64,000 nucleotides of DNA from the NCBI GenBank assembly GCA_000024525.1, contig CP001769.1:62001-126000 (forward strand). The letters run 5' to 3'. The notes under the pieces are model-generated. The model was not told the origin of the DNA. It worked only from the letters and a program-made list of their open reading frames with translations, and did no database searches. This DNA is from Spirosoma linguale DSM 74. GTDB lineage: Bacteria; Bacteroidota; Bacteroidia; Cytophagales; Spirosomataceae. The translations under genes were made by a program, and so were the position numbers. This document shows positions 32,083 to 40,984 of this stretch, piece by piece; position 1 is the first letter of the stretch; each line of letters starts with the position of its first letter.

Positions 32083-32808
32083 ATGGGCGTTTACATTGGT
32101 ACATCGGGCTGGAGTTATGACCATTGGCAGGGCGTCTTGTACCCGAACCCAACCCCCGTGGCCAAACGGCTGGGGTATTACATACAGAAATTCCAGACGG
32201 TTGAACTCAACAGCAGTTTCTACCGATGGCCCAAACAGACTACGTTCACCGGCTGGGAACAGCGCCTGCCAGACGGTTTTTTGCTGACAGTGAAAGCACC
32301 CCGAGGGCTGACCCACGCCAAAAAGCTGTACCAGCCGGAAGTTTGGATGGAGCGCATCAAAACCTGCTGGCATGAACTAAAACAGAAACGGGCCGTTCTG
32401 CTGGTGCAACTGGCCCCTCAGCAGGCGTATGATTACGACCGGTTGGCGTACTTTCTGGATCAGATTCCGCCCTGGCTGCATACCACCGTTGAGTTCCGGC
32501 ATCCAAGCTGGAACAACGAAGCTGTTTTTTCTCTCCTTGAGCAGCACCAGGTCGCGTATTGCATTATGAGCGGTGCCCGGCTGCCCTGTATTTTGCGCGT
32601 GACGGCCCCGTTTGTATACGTGCGTATGCATGGACCCGATACCGAGCATTTGTACGGCGGCTCCTATTCCGATGCCGATTTGCATTGGTGGGCCAGCCGA
32701 ATTAGGGAATGGGCAGATATGGGAAAAGATGTGTTCGTTTATTTCAATAACGATGGCGGAGGCAACGCCGTGCGCAATGCCCTGGCGTTACAGCAACTGG
32801 TTGGGTAA
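32083..32808 (+). CDS. DUF72 family protein
   Basis: The 241-residue protein starts with the family signature IGTSGWSYDHWQGVLYP. It continues with VELNSSFYRWP, the HPSW stretch and YVRMHGP near residue 182, then VYFNNDGGGNAV near the end. The fold is a TIM barrel; biochemical function is not established. It lies two bases after the YihY gene. Confidence 0.9.
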   Translation: MGVYIGTSGWSYDHWQGVLYPNPTPVAKRLGYYIQKFQTVELNSSFYRWPKQTTFTGWEQRLPDGFLLTVKAPRGLTHAKKLYQPEVWMERIKTCWHELKQKRAVLLVQLAPQQAYDYDRLAYFLDQIPPWLHTTVEFRHPSWNNEAVFSLLEQHQVAYCIMSGARLPCILRVTAPFVYVRMHGPDTEHLYGGSYSDADLHWWASRIREWADMGKDVFVYFNNDGGGNAVRNALALQQLVG

Positions 32809-32831
32809 GCCCTGCCTCTAAAGGAGTCAGT

Positions 32832-33314
32832 TTACAAGGTATGGCCTGTTCCCGACTCATCCTCCAGCTTTTCAGACGCATCTTTAATGGCTTCTTCAAC
32901 GGAGTGCGACTGGCGCAGATCAGATGCTTTTTTGGTGATTTCTGCCATCGTCTGGTAGTGCTGTTGCAAGACGGCCAGTTCCTCTTCGGTCAGGTTCTCA
33001 ACCGATACCAGCCGGTTACTGGCTCCTTTGGTTGCGGCTATGAGTTCATTGAGTTTCAATTGAACCGACATCGACTCCTTATTTTGCGCCTTCTGAATTA
33101 AAAACACCATCAGAAAGGTAATAATGGTTGTACCGGTATTGATGACCAGTTGCCAGTCTTCTGAGTAGCCGAAAATAGGGCCGCTCAAGGCCCAGATGAT
33201 GACCGTGGCCAGGGCCAGCAGGAAAGCTGCTGAGCTGCCCGTAGCTCTCGCGACAGCTGAAGAAAAACGTTCTAAAAAGCCTTTGCTGGCAGGTGTTGAG
33301 GGTTGAGTTTCCAT
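32832..33314 (-). CDS. Low-affinity iron permease family protein
   Basis: The 160-residue protein has two membrane segments (about 29-48 and 55-75, separated by GPIFGYSEDWQLVINTGTTI). A cytosolic helical tail follows (SMSVQLKLNELIAATKGASNRLVSVENLTEEEL). This matches the bacterial members of the low-affinity iron permease family. Transport of iron by these short bacterial members is not proven. The gene is transcribed toward the DUF72 gene. Confidence 0.85.
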   Translation of the reverse strand: METQPSTPASKGFLERFSSAVARATGSSAAFLLALATVIIWALSGPIFGYSEDWQLVINTGTTIITFLMVFLIQKAQNKESMSVQLKLNELIAATKGASNRLVSVENLTEEELAVLQQHYQTMAEITKKASDLRQSHSVEEAIKDASEKLEDESGTGHTL

Positions 33315-33881
33315 AAAAAGGTATTCGTTCGTGTACAGTGAATCGTACTGTATAAAACACGATAAGAATACCTTTGTCTTTCTTTAATTGATTTTTAACC
33401 GGGGCGTTATCCCGCAACGGTTCCTGCGAGTTGATAAACCAGACTGGTGCTGGGTGCGCACAAATTAACCCTGCAATAGGGTTAGCCAACAACCCGTCTG
33501 GGAAACAGCCGCCGGGTTGGCGTAGTATGATTAAAAAGAGGGAAGGTAAAAAACAGATGTGGATAGATAGTGTCGCAGCTCATGCGCATTGACATGTCAA
33601 AATTAAATCTATTTCTGATTTAATCAATAGCTTTATATATGTTAATAAATAATTATAAAGTTACTTGACAGATGTTGCCATAGCTTGAAAGGCAGTTAGT
33701 TAGCGTTGATCAGGTAAAGGTAACGCACTACCGTTCAATAGATAGTGCCGCTTAGTCAAGTAATTGAATAGGGTAAAAGCCAGACTGTTTACAGACAGTA
33801 GACGTCTATAAATAATCTGGCTTTTACACACGCAAAAACAGGATATTTATTAATTGGATACTTGTACGAAAGTGGGCGTAT
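33315..33881. other. Gene-free AT-rich region with a hairpin
   Basis: No protein gene is supported in this gap. A 12-base perfect stem, GTAAAAGCCAGA / TCTGGCTTTTAC, encloses 31 bases at 33773-33827, about 55 bases past the stop of the next minus-strand gene. It may end that transcript. The sequence before it (33600-33660) is AT-rich and may hold control elements, but I see no exact promoter box. Confidence 0.5.
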
Positions 33882-34397
33882 TTAGTTTGTATCGCGCTTC
33901 TTTATGTTTTGCACAACTTTTCCGTTTTCAACGAGCCGGGTCCTCAGCACAGTTTGCTTCGGGATGCTAAGCAACAGCATGGGCTGAGCAGGCGATTGTA
34001 AGGGAGATTTGGTAACGGTGGTATCTACCATACGAATGTACCGCACCGTAAGCGTTGAATCTTGTACGAACACGCGGCTAACCGAAAGTTTTGGGGGCGT
34101 TTTTGTAGGAGCCAGGGCGATTCCAATAGCCATTTCCCGATCGAAATTAGGGGCGTCAGCTTTGCGTTTGCCTGTATTTGTCGCTTGCTGAAACACCTGC
34201 TTGAACGTATCCTCCTGCTCGAAGACGAAAAGAGTGGGTTTTCCTTTGGTAAGGGTAGCGTTACTGTTTAGTAGATAACCGGTGAGTAAGCGGTACTTGA
34301 GATTGGTCTGAGCCAGGGCGAAGAGACTGTAAAATAAGCTGGCAGCGATAAACAAAAGAACACGGATTGTACTACTAGACGAAGAAGAAGAAAACAT
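33882..34397 (-). CDS. Secreted hypothetical protein, weak PrcB-like pattern
   Basis: The 171-residue protein has an N-terminal serine run followed by a hydrophobic signal segment (TIRVLLFIAASLFYSLFALA). I place the start at 34397 (MFSSSSS); a start nine codons upstream is possible. The body has strands such as FDREMAIGIALAPTKTPPKLSVSRVFVQDSTLTVRYI. This vaguely resembles the PrcB C-terminal domain of some secreted protease complexes. I cannot assign a function. Confidence 0.6.
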   Translation of the reverse strand: MFSSSSSSSTIRVLLFIAASLFYSLFALAQTNLKYRLLTGYLLNSNATLTKGKPTLFVFEQEDTFKQVFQQATNTGKRKADAPNFDREMAIGIALAPTKTPPKLSVSRVFVQDSTLTVRYIRMVDTTVTKSPLQSPAQPMLLLSIPKQTVLRTRLVENGKVVQNIKKRDTN

Positions 34398-34567
34398 AAT
34401 TAGACAAAAGCAAAGTAATGACACTTCTCTGGTAACGTCTGTTTTCCCTATTCTGTGTATACGAGAACAAAAAATGCTGATTATTTAATCTGTTTTTTAA
34501 TTGCTTTGTGCCGGACAATCCCAGGTAAATCCGGGGAATTCAACCAGTGAAAGTCCCTCCGGGCTAC

Positions 34568-35122
34568 TCAGTTTTGCTTGGCTTCGGGACTGGCCGGGTT
34601 CTGAATGGTCATGCCGGCTACGTTAAAGCAGGAATTCTGATTATCGCTCTTGCATTCAAATAAATCGAAGGATTCGACGCCCTTGTCCAGCCGTTCGAAA
34701 TACAGCACAAAGGGTATTTTTTCGTCATTCTTGATGTCGCGGGTTTCCGGCGACATAGGGATGCCTTCCGTTTTAACCAGAGCATACGTTTTCTTGCCAT
34801 CGGCCGAGGCCAGAACGGCCTTCGGATTGAAGGAGATGCTGCTGGTGCCGTAGTAGTTGTTATTGCGGTCGTTGGGGTCTTTCCCGAAAGTCATGTACAG
34901 CACCGTGTAGCTGGCCGTCAGTCGGATATCCGTCACCCGGATATCCGGGTCCTGTGAGTGGCCAAGCCCACCCTGCGGGTCGGGGTAAAGCCGGGGCATA
35001 CTCACCGATACCGGTTGGTTAGGCTGGTAGTACTCCGCGCCATCAGCTGGCGCATTGATGGCGGCCGGCCGATGGCTGGTGCAGGCTGACGCTAACAGAA
35101 GGAGGGCGACGAGGGCTTTCAT
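34568..35122 (-). CDS. Hypothetical lipoprotein
   Basis: The 184-residue protein has a short leader with lipobox LLASAC (Cys14), so it is likely anchored in a membrane. The rest looks like a beta-sandwich (DIRVTDIRLTASYTVLYMTFG, FVLYFERLDKGVESFDLFEC). Two cysteines near residues 154 and 162 may form a disulfide. The gene lies 39 bases downstream of eboF on the same strand and may be co-transcribed with it. No family is recognised. Confidence 0.7.
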   Translation of the reverse strand: MKALVALLLLASACTSHRPAAINAPADGAEYYQPNQPVSVSMPRLYPDPQGGLGHSQDPDIRVTDIRLTASYTVLYMTFGKDPNDRNNNYYGTSSISFNPKAVLASADGKKTYALVKTEGIPMSPETRDIKNDEKIPFVLYFERLDKGVESFDLFECKSDNQNSCFNVAGMTIQNPASPEAKQN

Positions 35123-35161
35123 AGAGTTAATTTACGTCCTTTCGTCCAAATAACCAATAAC

Positions 35162-36550
35162 TTACCGCGTCTGTTTTTCGGTGATTTCGGCGGCCATTGT
35201 TTCCCATATTCTGTCGTATACGTCCGTAGCGGTCATGGATTCGCCCACGTTCTGGCTGCTTACGTAAACCGGGTGGTATTCGCGCGGGGTATCGGTCCGT
35301 CCGTGCGAACCTTTCACGAGGGTAGCGTCCAGCGAAATGACGTTCATCAGGTACCGGAAGCCCAGCAGTTTGCGGCCCAGCTTATACCCGGCCTTAAGTT
35401 TAATAAGCGGATTGGTCTGGTCCATAAACATCTCCACGGGGTCATAACCGGGTTTCTGGTGAATGGCCACCAGGCGGGCATAGTCCGGGGCGCGGGCATC
35501 GTCGAGCCAGTAGTAATACGTGAACCAGCTATCGGCATCGGCCACAACAACGAGGTCGCCGGAGCGTTCGTGGTCGATATGGTAATCTTTTTGCTGCTCT
35601 TTGTCCAGCACCAGTTCAATGCCCGGTGTACTCTCCAGCAGCGTGCGCACTTTCTCAAAGACACTCGGGTCGTTGATGTATACGTGCGCAATCTGGTGGT
35701 CGGGGGTAGCGAAGGCGGGGGAAGCCCCGGCATCGAACATCTCCAGTCCACGCTCTTCGCGGTAACGGATCATTCCAGCTTCGCGCAGAATCCGGTTAAT
35801 GTGAATGGGCTTGCTGACGTTCGTAATGCCGTATTCTGACAGCACAATGATTTCGGCACCCTGCTTTTCGTAATACTGAATCAGGTCGCGGCAAACATCG
35901 TCGATCTCGCGGAGGTCGTTGCCTATTTTCGAGAAATCCTGGCCAAATTTCTGGAGACAGTAATCCAGGTGAGGCAGGTAAATCAGCGTCAGCGTCGGGT
36001 TGTGCCATTTATCAACCAGCATGGATGCATCGGCAATCCAGCGGCTGCTTTTAATGGTGGTGGCTGGTCCCCAGAACTGAAACAGCGGAAAGGTACCGAG
36101 TTCCTGCTGAAGCCGGTCGCGGAGGTCGCCGGGCTGGGTGTAGCAATCGGGGAGCTTCATGCCATCTGACGGATACTGCGGCCGGGGCGTGGCCGAGTAG
36201 TCGGCAGACGAGTACATGTTGTACCACCAGAACATTTTGGAGACTGTAAAGCTGGGGTCGATTTTCCTGGCCCGTTCCCAGATTTTTTCGCCCGCCACGA
36301 GCTTGTTGGACTGTTTCCAGAACTTCACTTCCGAATCGGTACGGTCGTACCAGCCATTGCCGACAATACCCGTTTCGCTGGGCCATTTGCCGGTAACGTA
36401 GGTCGACTGCGCCGACGTGGTCAGGGCGGGCAGCATGGGATCTATAGTGGCCTGGTGTTTACCGGCAAACCACTGTTTCAGAAAAGGCGTGTGCTCGCCA
36501 ATGAGCGAATACGACAAGCCGACAACGTCGAGTACTACGGTCTTTTTCAT
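35162..36550 (-). CDS. eboF: EboF-type alkaline phosphatase superfamily protein
   Basis: The 462-residue protein is a type I phosphodiesterase / nucleotide pyrophosphatase. The first metal aspartate is in VVLDVVGLS and the nucleophile threonine in PALTTSAQSTYVTGKWP. YLPHLDYCLQKFG, LSEYGITNVSKPIHIN and GSHGRTD near the end give the remaining metal ligands. Such a protein occurs in the ebo cluster as EboF. It is the last of three ebo genes here, after eboD and eboE. Ebo proteins are thought to move or process a metabolite at the envelope; the exact reaction is unknown. No signal peptide is evident. Confidence 0.82.
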   Translation of the reverse strand: MKKTVVLDVVGLSYSLIGEHTPFLKQWFAGKHQATIDPMLPALTTSAQSTYVTGKWPSETGIVGNGWYDRTDSEVKFWKQSNKLVAGEKIWERARKIDPSFTVSKMFWWYNMYSSADYSATPRPQYPSDGMKLPDCYTQPGDLRDRLQQELGTFPLFQFWGPATTIKSSRWIADASMLVDKWHNPTLTLIYLPHLDYCLQKFGQDFSKIGNDLREIDDVCRDLIQYYEKQGAEIIVLSEYGITNVSKPIHINRILREAGMIRYREERGLEMFDAGASPAFATPDHQIAHVYINDPSVFEKVRTLLESTPGIELVLDKEQQKDYHIDHERSGDLVVVADADSWFTYYYWLDDARAPDYARLVAIHQKPGYDPVEMFMDQTNPLIKLKAGYKLGRKLLGFRYLMNVISLDATLVKGSHGRTDTPREYHPVYVSSQNVGESMTATDVYDRIWETMAAEITEKQTR

Positions 36551-36649
36551 AAAAGTAAATCTAAACGCAAAGGTTGAAAAGTACTACAACAGCCGTCATG
36601 TTAAGCTGGTAGTGTTTTATGCACTTTGCGACCTTTGCGATATGCTCTA

Positions 36650-37873
36650 TCAAGGGAATTGTTGAACCCACTTCACTTCTCGTTCAATCGAATCAATCAG
36701 CTCTTTTTTCAATTCGTCCGGTAGCACGCCCCAGGTGTAGGTTTCTACTTCCATCTGGTTCGTAAAGCGCCGTTCGGCCTGCAACTGAAGTACTTCCCGG
36801 ATGTCATCCTGTGTAGACTGCAACACACCATAGTCCGATACAAACAGCGGAACGTGGAAGTGCGCCCGCCATTCGGCATGGGTGTCGTCCAGCGCGGCCA
36901 GCGCTTCGGGTAAGTCCGGGTAGCGGAGCAAGGCACCGGATTTTGTTCGGGCTACCACCTGATGCAGGTACGTAGGTTCGTTAAACTGCTCAAACGCCTG
37001 CCGGACCGCCTGTCGTCCCGCTGGATCAGCCGGAAACTCAGCTTTTAAAGCGGCACTGATCTGAATTTTACCGACGCGCAGACCATAACTTCTGAGTTTG
37101 TCCAGTACATCAGCGGCCCGTTCGTAGCCTACCGCAAAATGGCAAACGTCGTAGCATAACCGAACGTGTTCGCAGATGGTAGCTTCGGCTTCTTCATCAG
37201 TCAGGCCAAATTCGGTACTGAACTGGTCGATACCCATGGGCAGCAGATAGTCCGTAAACCAGCTGATAAACTCGTCGGATGTTTCGATAACGCCGTCCGG
37301 TTCGGGCTCCAGATCGAGGTGCATAAGCCGGTCGGTCTGCCGACGTAACCGGATCAGGTCTGCAACTACTTCGAGGACATTCTGGGTCGTCTGGGAATAG
37401 ATATAATCGCGGGCCGCCGGTTGATCCCACTCGAACCAATGCCGGTAGGAGAGGGGTGAGGTAGATACGCCCCCCTGTATGCCATTGCCCAACTCATCGA
37501 CTGGCAGCAGCACCGACAAAATCCGGAACAGCCGTTTGGTGTACTCGACCCTTGCCTCGGTAGTCCAGTCGGGTGTATGCACCTGATCTTTGACGGCGGT
37601 ATCATGAAAGCCACCGAAGGGGAAGCCATTCATGGTGAAGACGTAACACTCGTTTTCGGCCAGCCAGTGCTGAAAGGCGACCAGGTTTTCGGGAATTTCC
37701 AGCTCTTCACTGGCTATGTTAGACAGCCGCAATCCAATGCCAAAGGGCGCATCAGGCGAAAGCCGCTGTTTCAGCGCTGGTATGGCTTGTTGCAGGGCGG
37801 CAAAGTGGTCTGTCCAGGTTTCGCCCGTATGAATATTGGTACAGTAACCCAGGTGTCCGAGAAGCGTTTTCAT
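36650..37873 (-). CDS. eboE: EboE metabolite traffic protein
   Basis: The 407-residue TIM-barrel protein is of the xylose-isomerase-like type. It begins GHLGYCTNIHTGETW and has the stretch FTMNGFPFGGFH (about 78-89). LHLDLEPEPDGVIE and VRLCYDVCHFAVGYERA carry likely metal ligands. These match EboE proteins. It lies between eboD and eboF on the minus strand. The reaction is unknown; the ebo genes are linked to export or trafficking of small molecules in several phyla. Confidence 0.88.
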   Translation of the reverse strand: MKTLLGHLGYCTNIHTGETWTDHFAALQQAIPALKQRLSPDAPFGIGLRLSNIASEELEIPENLVAFQHWLAENECYVFTMNGFPFGGFHDTAVKDQVHTPDWTTEARVEYTKRLFRILSVLLPVDELGNGIQGGVSTSPLSYRHWFEWDQPAARDYIYSQTTQNVLEVVADLIRLRRQTDRLMHLDLEPEPDGVIETSDEFISWFTDYLLPMGIDQFSTEFGLTDEEAEATICEHVRLCYDVCHFAVGYERAADVLDKLRSYGLRVGKIQISAALKAEFPADPAGRQAVRQAFEQFNEPTYLHQVVARTKSGALLRYPDLPEALAALDDTHAEWRAHFHVPLFVSDYGVLQSTQDDIREVLQLQAERRFTNQMEVETYTWGVLPDELKKELIDSIEREVKWVQQFP

Positions 37874-37887
37874 AAAACAGTAGTAAC

Positions 37888-37918
37888 TAAAAGCGGCCCG
37901 TTTTCAAAACAGGCCGCT
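37888..37918 (-). terminator. Hairpin with T run after eboD
   Basis: On the minus strand AGCGGCC and GGCCGCT pair, with a further GTTTT/AAAAC inner stem, followed by TTTTAG. It lies between the eboD stop and the eboE start, so it may attenuate rather than end the operon. Confidence 0.55.
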
Positions 37919-37935
37919 CCCGGTCAACGATAAGA

Positions 37936-39099
37936 CTAAACTGTGGTTGATAATTCGTGCTCGCGCAGGGTGGCAATCGCCTGCCGAATCCGGTCGGCAT
38001 CCATCTCATGCACTTCAACGCCATGACCGAGGCCTTTTAGCAGCATGATGGTCAGTTGTCCGCCCAGATGCTCCCGGAACTCCGACAGCCCTTTCAGGAC
38101 GCCCGCGCTGTTGTCGGCGTCGAGCATGGGCTGGTAGAGCGAGAAGCCAAGGGTACGGAGCGTGCTTAAAATACGGTTGGTATCGGCTTCGGTAAGCCAG
38201 CCGAGTTGCTGCGAATACAGGCTGTCGAGGGCAATGCCAATGGCAACGGCTTCGCCATGACGCAGCTCGAAGTTGGTAAGTTGTTCCAGCTTGTGTGCGC
38301 TCCAGTGACCAAAGTCCAGCGGTCTCGACGAACCCATCTCAAACGGGTCGCCCCCGGCAATGTGCTGGAGGTGCATGTCGGCGCAGCGGTGGATGAGGTA
38401 GCTCATAACCGTCATATCGCGGGCCGCCAGGGCTTCGGCGTTTGCCTCGATCCACTCGAAGAAGGCCCTGTCTTTGATGAGCGCTACTTTAATGGCTTCC
38501 GAAATGCCCGCCCGCCAGTCGCGGTCGTCGAGCGTCTGAAGAAATTCGCTGTCGTTGAAAACCGCTACGGGTGGTACAAACGTGCCGAGGAAATTCTTTT
38601 TGGCCTTGTAGTTAACGCCATTTTTTACCCCCACGCCCGAATCGTTCTGCGAAAGAACGGTGGTTGGAATACGGATATGGCGAATGCCCCGGTGCGAGAT
38701 GGCGGCTGCGTAGCCCACCAAATCGAGAACGGAGCCGCCCCCGATAGCGGCTACATACGAGTGGCGGTCAATGCCGTACGTATCAACAGCGGCTACAATT
38801 TTTTCGACCAGGTCAGGGTCATTCTTGGCTGCTTCGCCCCCCGGAATAAGCAGAAAATCAGGGACAAGCTCGACAAGGTTGGTATGATGAGAAAAATAGG
38901 ATTTTATCTTTTCGGACAAATCAGGATGCGAGTCGATGACGCCTGAATCAACGACGAACAAGAGTTTTTTCTTTAAATCACCGGTGGCCTGTTGAGTAAA
39001 AAAATCGGCGAGTAATGAATTGGTACTATCAAAAAGTTTTCCGGTAAAGAAGACGTTATAAACGAATTTAACCGTGAAAGACTGCTGCAAATGACTCAT
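37936..39099 (-). CDS. eboD: EboD, 3-dehydroquinate-synthase-like protein
   Basis: The 387-residue protein has the dehydroquinate-synthase fold. NAD-binding stretches are IPGGEAAKNDP and AAIGGGSVLDLVGYAAA. Metal ligands fall in HRCADMHLQHI, FGHWSAHKLEQ and RHGEAVAIGI. I place the start at 39099 (MSHLQQSF), because the upstream in-frame codons are AT-rich leader sequence. Its place before eboE and eboF identifies it as EboD rather than AroB. The substrate is unknown. Genes for EboA, EboB and EboC are not in this window. Confidence 0.87.
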   Translation of the reverse strand: MSHLQQSFTVKFVYNVFFTGKLFDSTNSLLADFFTQQATGDLKKKLLFVVDSGVIDSHPDLSEKIKSYFSHHTNLVELVPDFLLIPGGEAAKNDPDLVEKIVAAVDTYGIDRHSYVAAIGGGSVLDLVGYAAAISHRGIRHIRIPTTVLSQNDSGVGVKNGVNYKAKKNFLGTFVPPVAVFNDSEFLQTLDDRDWRAGISEAIKVALIKDRAFFEWIEANAEALAARDMTVMSYLIHRCADMHLQHIAGGDPFEMGSSRPLDFGHWSAHKLEQLTNFELRHGEAVAIGIALDSLYSQQLGWLTEADTNRILSTLRTLGFSLYQPMLDADNSAGVLKGLSEFREHLGGQLTIMLLKGLGHGVEVHEMDADRIRQAIATLREHELSTTV

Positions 39100-39285
39100 C
39101 TCATTATGATGTAAAAACTCAAAATTACCCAAAAAACACCAGCATTGCCTAAAAAAGTCCCGCACTTTACATTCATTTATCAGGAGATTTCATGAGTTTG
39201 GTTAATTCGGCTGATTTGGTAAATTATTGACCTTTTTACGGTTACAGAATTGCCTGCTGTAGCCGTAAAACCATCCGTACCCGTT

Positions 39286-39293
39286 TATCTTTG
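39286..39293 (+). promoter_or_regulatory. Bacteroidota -7 box for the SDR gene
   Basis: TATCTTTG is an exact TAnnTTTG match, 28 bases before the start codon at 39321. It lies in the divergent gap opposite eboD. Confidence 0.55.
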
Positions 39294-39320
39294 CGGAATC
39301 ATTTATTTTACAGCTTTCAT

Positions 39321-40073
39321 ATGTCTCGTATTGCCCTCATTACCGGCGCAACCTCTGGCATTGGCCGCGCTACGGCTAAAGCATTTGCCGATCTGGAATA
39401 CCGTCTCATTCTTTGCGGTCGTCGGCAGGAACGTCTGGCCGAACTGGAAGAACAGCTTGGTGCACAGACTGCCGTGACTACCCTCAGTTTCGATGTGCGC
39501 GACTGGGCCGAAGTCAGTGACGCCATCAGCAGCCTGCCCGATGAGTGGAAGGCTATCGACATTCTGGTGAACAATGCCGGAAACGCCTTTGGGATGTCGC
39601 CCATTCAGGATGGCGACATTGCCGACTGGGATTTGATGATCGACGGAAATGTGCAGGGGTTATTGTATGTGTCGAAGGCCGTAACGCCGGGGATGGTAGA
39701 ACGCCAGCGGGGCCACATTGTTAACCTGAGTTCGATAGCGGGCAAGCAAACCTACGCCAATGGGGCTGTGTACTGCGCCAGTAAAGCCGCCGTTGAAGCC
39801 ATCAGCACGGGTATGCGGCTGGACCTCACCCAGCACGGAATCAAAGTAACGAATATTGCCCCCGGTGCCGTTGAAACGGAGTTTTCAGTAGTACGCTTTA
39901 AAGGCGATACCGAACGGGCGGCTAAAGTATACGAAGGGTTTTCGCCCCTCACCGCCGATGATATTGCCGATACCATCGTTTATGCCGTAACGGCCCCCGC
40001 CAACGTCACCATTGCCGATATGACTATCCTGGCTTCGGCTCAGGCCGCTGCTACGACGATTCATCGGAAGTAA
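39321..40073 (+). CDS. Short-chain dehydrogenase, YdfG-like
   Basis: The 250-residue protein has the classical SDR motifs: TGATSGIGRA near residue 8, NNAGNA near residue 85, and the catalytic SSIAG...YCASKAA. The start at 39321 (MSRIALIT) follows a -7 box. The closest pattern is NADP-dependent 3-hydroxy acid (serine/allo-threonine) dehydrogenases. The substrate is not proven. Confidence 0.9.
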   Translation: MSRIALITGATSGIGRATAKAFADLEYRLILCGRRQERLAELEEQLGAQTAVTTLSFDVRDWAEVSDAISSLPDEWKAIDILVNNAGNAFGMSPIQDGDIADWDLMIDGNVQGLLYVSKAVTPGMVERQRGHIVNLSSIAGKQTYANGAVYCASKAAVEAISTGMRLDLTQHGIKVTNIAPGAVETEFSVVRFKGDTERAAKVYEGFSPLTADDIADTIVYAVTAPANVTIADMTILASAQAAATTIHRK

Positions 40074-40081
40074 TTAGTTTC

Positions 40082-40120
40082 TTTAAACCTATAGGGTCAT
40101 AAAGATCTTATAGGTTTAAA
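40082..40120. repeat. Hairpin between the two SDR genes
   Basis: TTTAAACCTATA and TATAGGTTTAAA form a 12-base perfect stem around 15 bases. It follows the first SDR stop by eight bases. It may be a terminator or another dispersed palindrome. Confidence 0.6.
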
Positions 40121-40133
40121 AACAGTCAACTAC

Positions 40134-40952
40134 ATGGCTAAGACTATCTTTATCACAGGCGCATCATCAGGAATAGGCAAAGCCACGGCTATTCTGTTTG
40201 CCAACCACGGCTGGAACGTTGCCGCCACCATGCGCAATCCGCAAAATGAAACGGAGCTGGCGCAGTATCCGTCCATTAAAGTCTACGCGCTGGATGTTAC
40301 CCAACCCGAGAGCGTTAGTCAGGCAGTGGAGCAGGCACTGGCCGACTGGCAGCAGATCGACGTATTGTTGAATAATGCGGGCTATGGTCTGGCTGGCCCT
40401 CTGGAAACGGCTTCCGAAGAAAAGATCATGGACCAGTTCAACACCAATGTGTTTGGGGTTATGCGGACGATCAGGGCGCTGCTGCCCAATTTTCGTGAAG
40501 CCGGGGGCGGCACGATCATCAATGTCACGTCGATTGGCGGATTGGTTGGCTTGCCGTTCAATTCCATCTACCACGCCACCAAATTTGGGCTGGATGGCCT
40601 GTCCGAGTCGCTGAACTATGAACTGCGTCCGTTCGGCATTCGGGTCAAGATTGTCGCGCCCGGCGGAGTCATCACTGATTTTGCTACCCGTTCGCTGAAA
40701 CGGACAGTGGATGGCCCCAGTGTGTACGATGCCAGCCTGGAGAAGGTATTCGCGGCATTTGGTAAGAATTCAGCCAATTATTCTACCGCTGAGCAGATCG
40801 CCGAGGTGATCTACCGGGCCGCCACCGACGATACCGACCAGATTCGCTACGTAGCCGGGCAGGACGCACAGGCCACGTACGGAGCCTGGAAGAGTATGAG
40901 CAACGAAGATTTCTTCGCGATGATCAACCAGCGCTTTGGCCTGAGCGAGTAA
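40134..40952 (+). CDS. Short-chain dehydrogenase/reductase
   Basis: The 272-residue protein carries TGASSGIGKA, NNAGYG, and the catalytic NVTSIGG...YHATKFG. It is a classical SDR with NAD(P) binding at the N-terminus. C-terminal residues differ from the first SDR, so the pair are not recent duplicates. The substrate is unknown. Confidence 0.88.
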   Translation: MAKTIFITGASSGIGKATAILFANHGWNVAATMRNPQNETELAQYPSIKVYALDVTQPESVSQAVEQALADWQQIDVLLNNAGYGLAGPLETASEEKIMDQFNTNVFGVMRTIRALLPNFREAGGGTIINVTSIGGLVGLPFNSIYHATKFGLDGLSESLNYELRPFGIRVKIVAPGGVITDFATRSLKRTVDGPSVYDASLEKVFAAFGKNSANYSTAEQIAEVIYRAATDDTDQIRYVAGQDAQATYGAWKSMSNEDFFAMINQRFGLSE

Positions 40953-40984
40953 GCCGTAAGCCGTTGCGACTAACTTTACTACCT

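Noticed and set aside
33530..33600. A 21-codon frame in the gap near 33525
   Set aside because: It has no distinctive composition, no family pattern and no support from neighbours.
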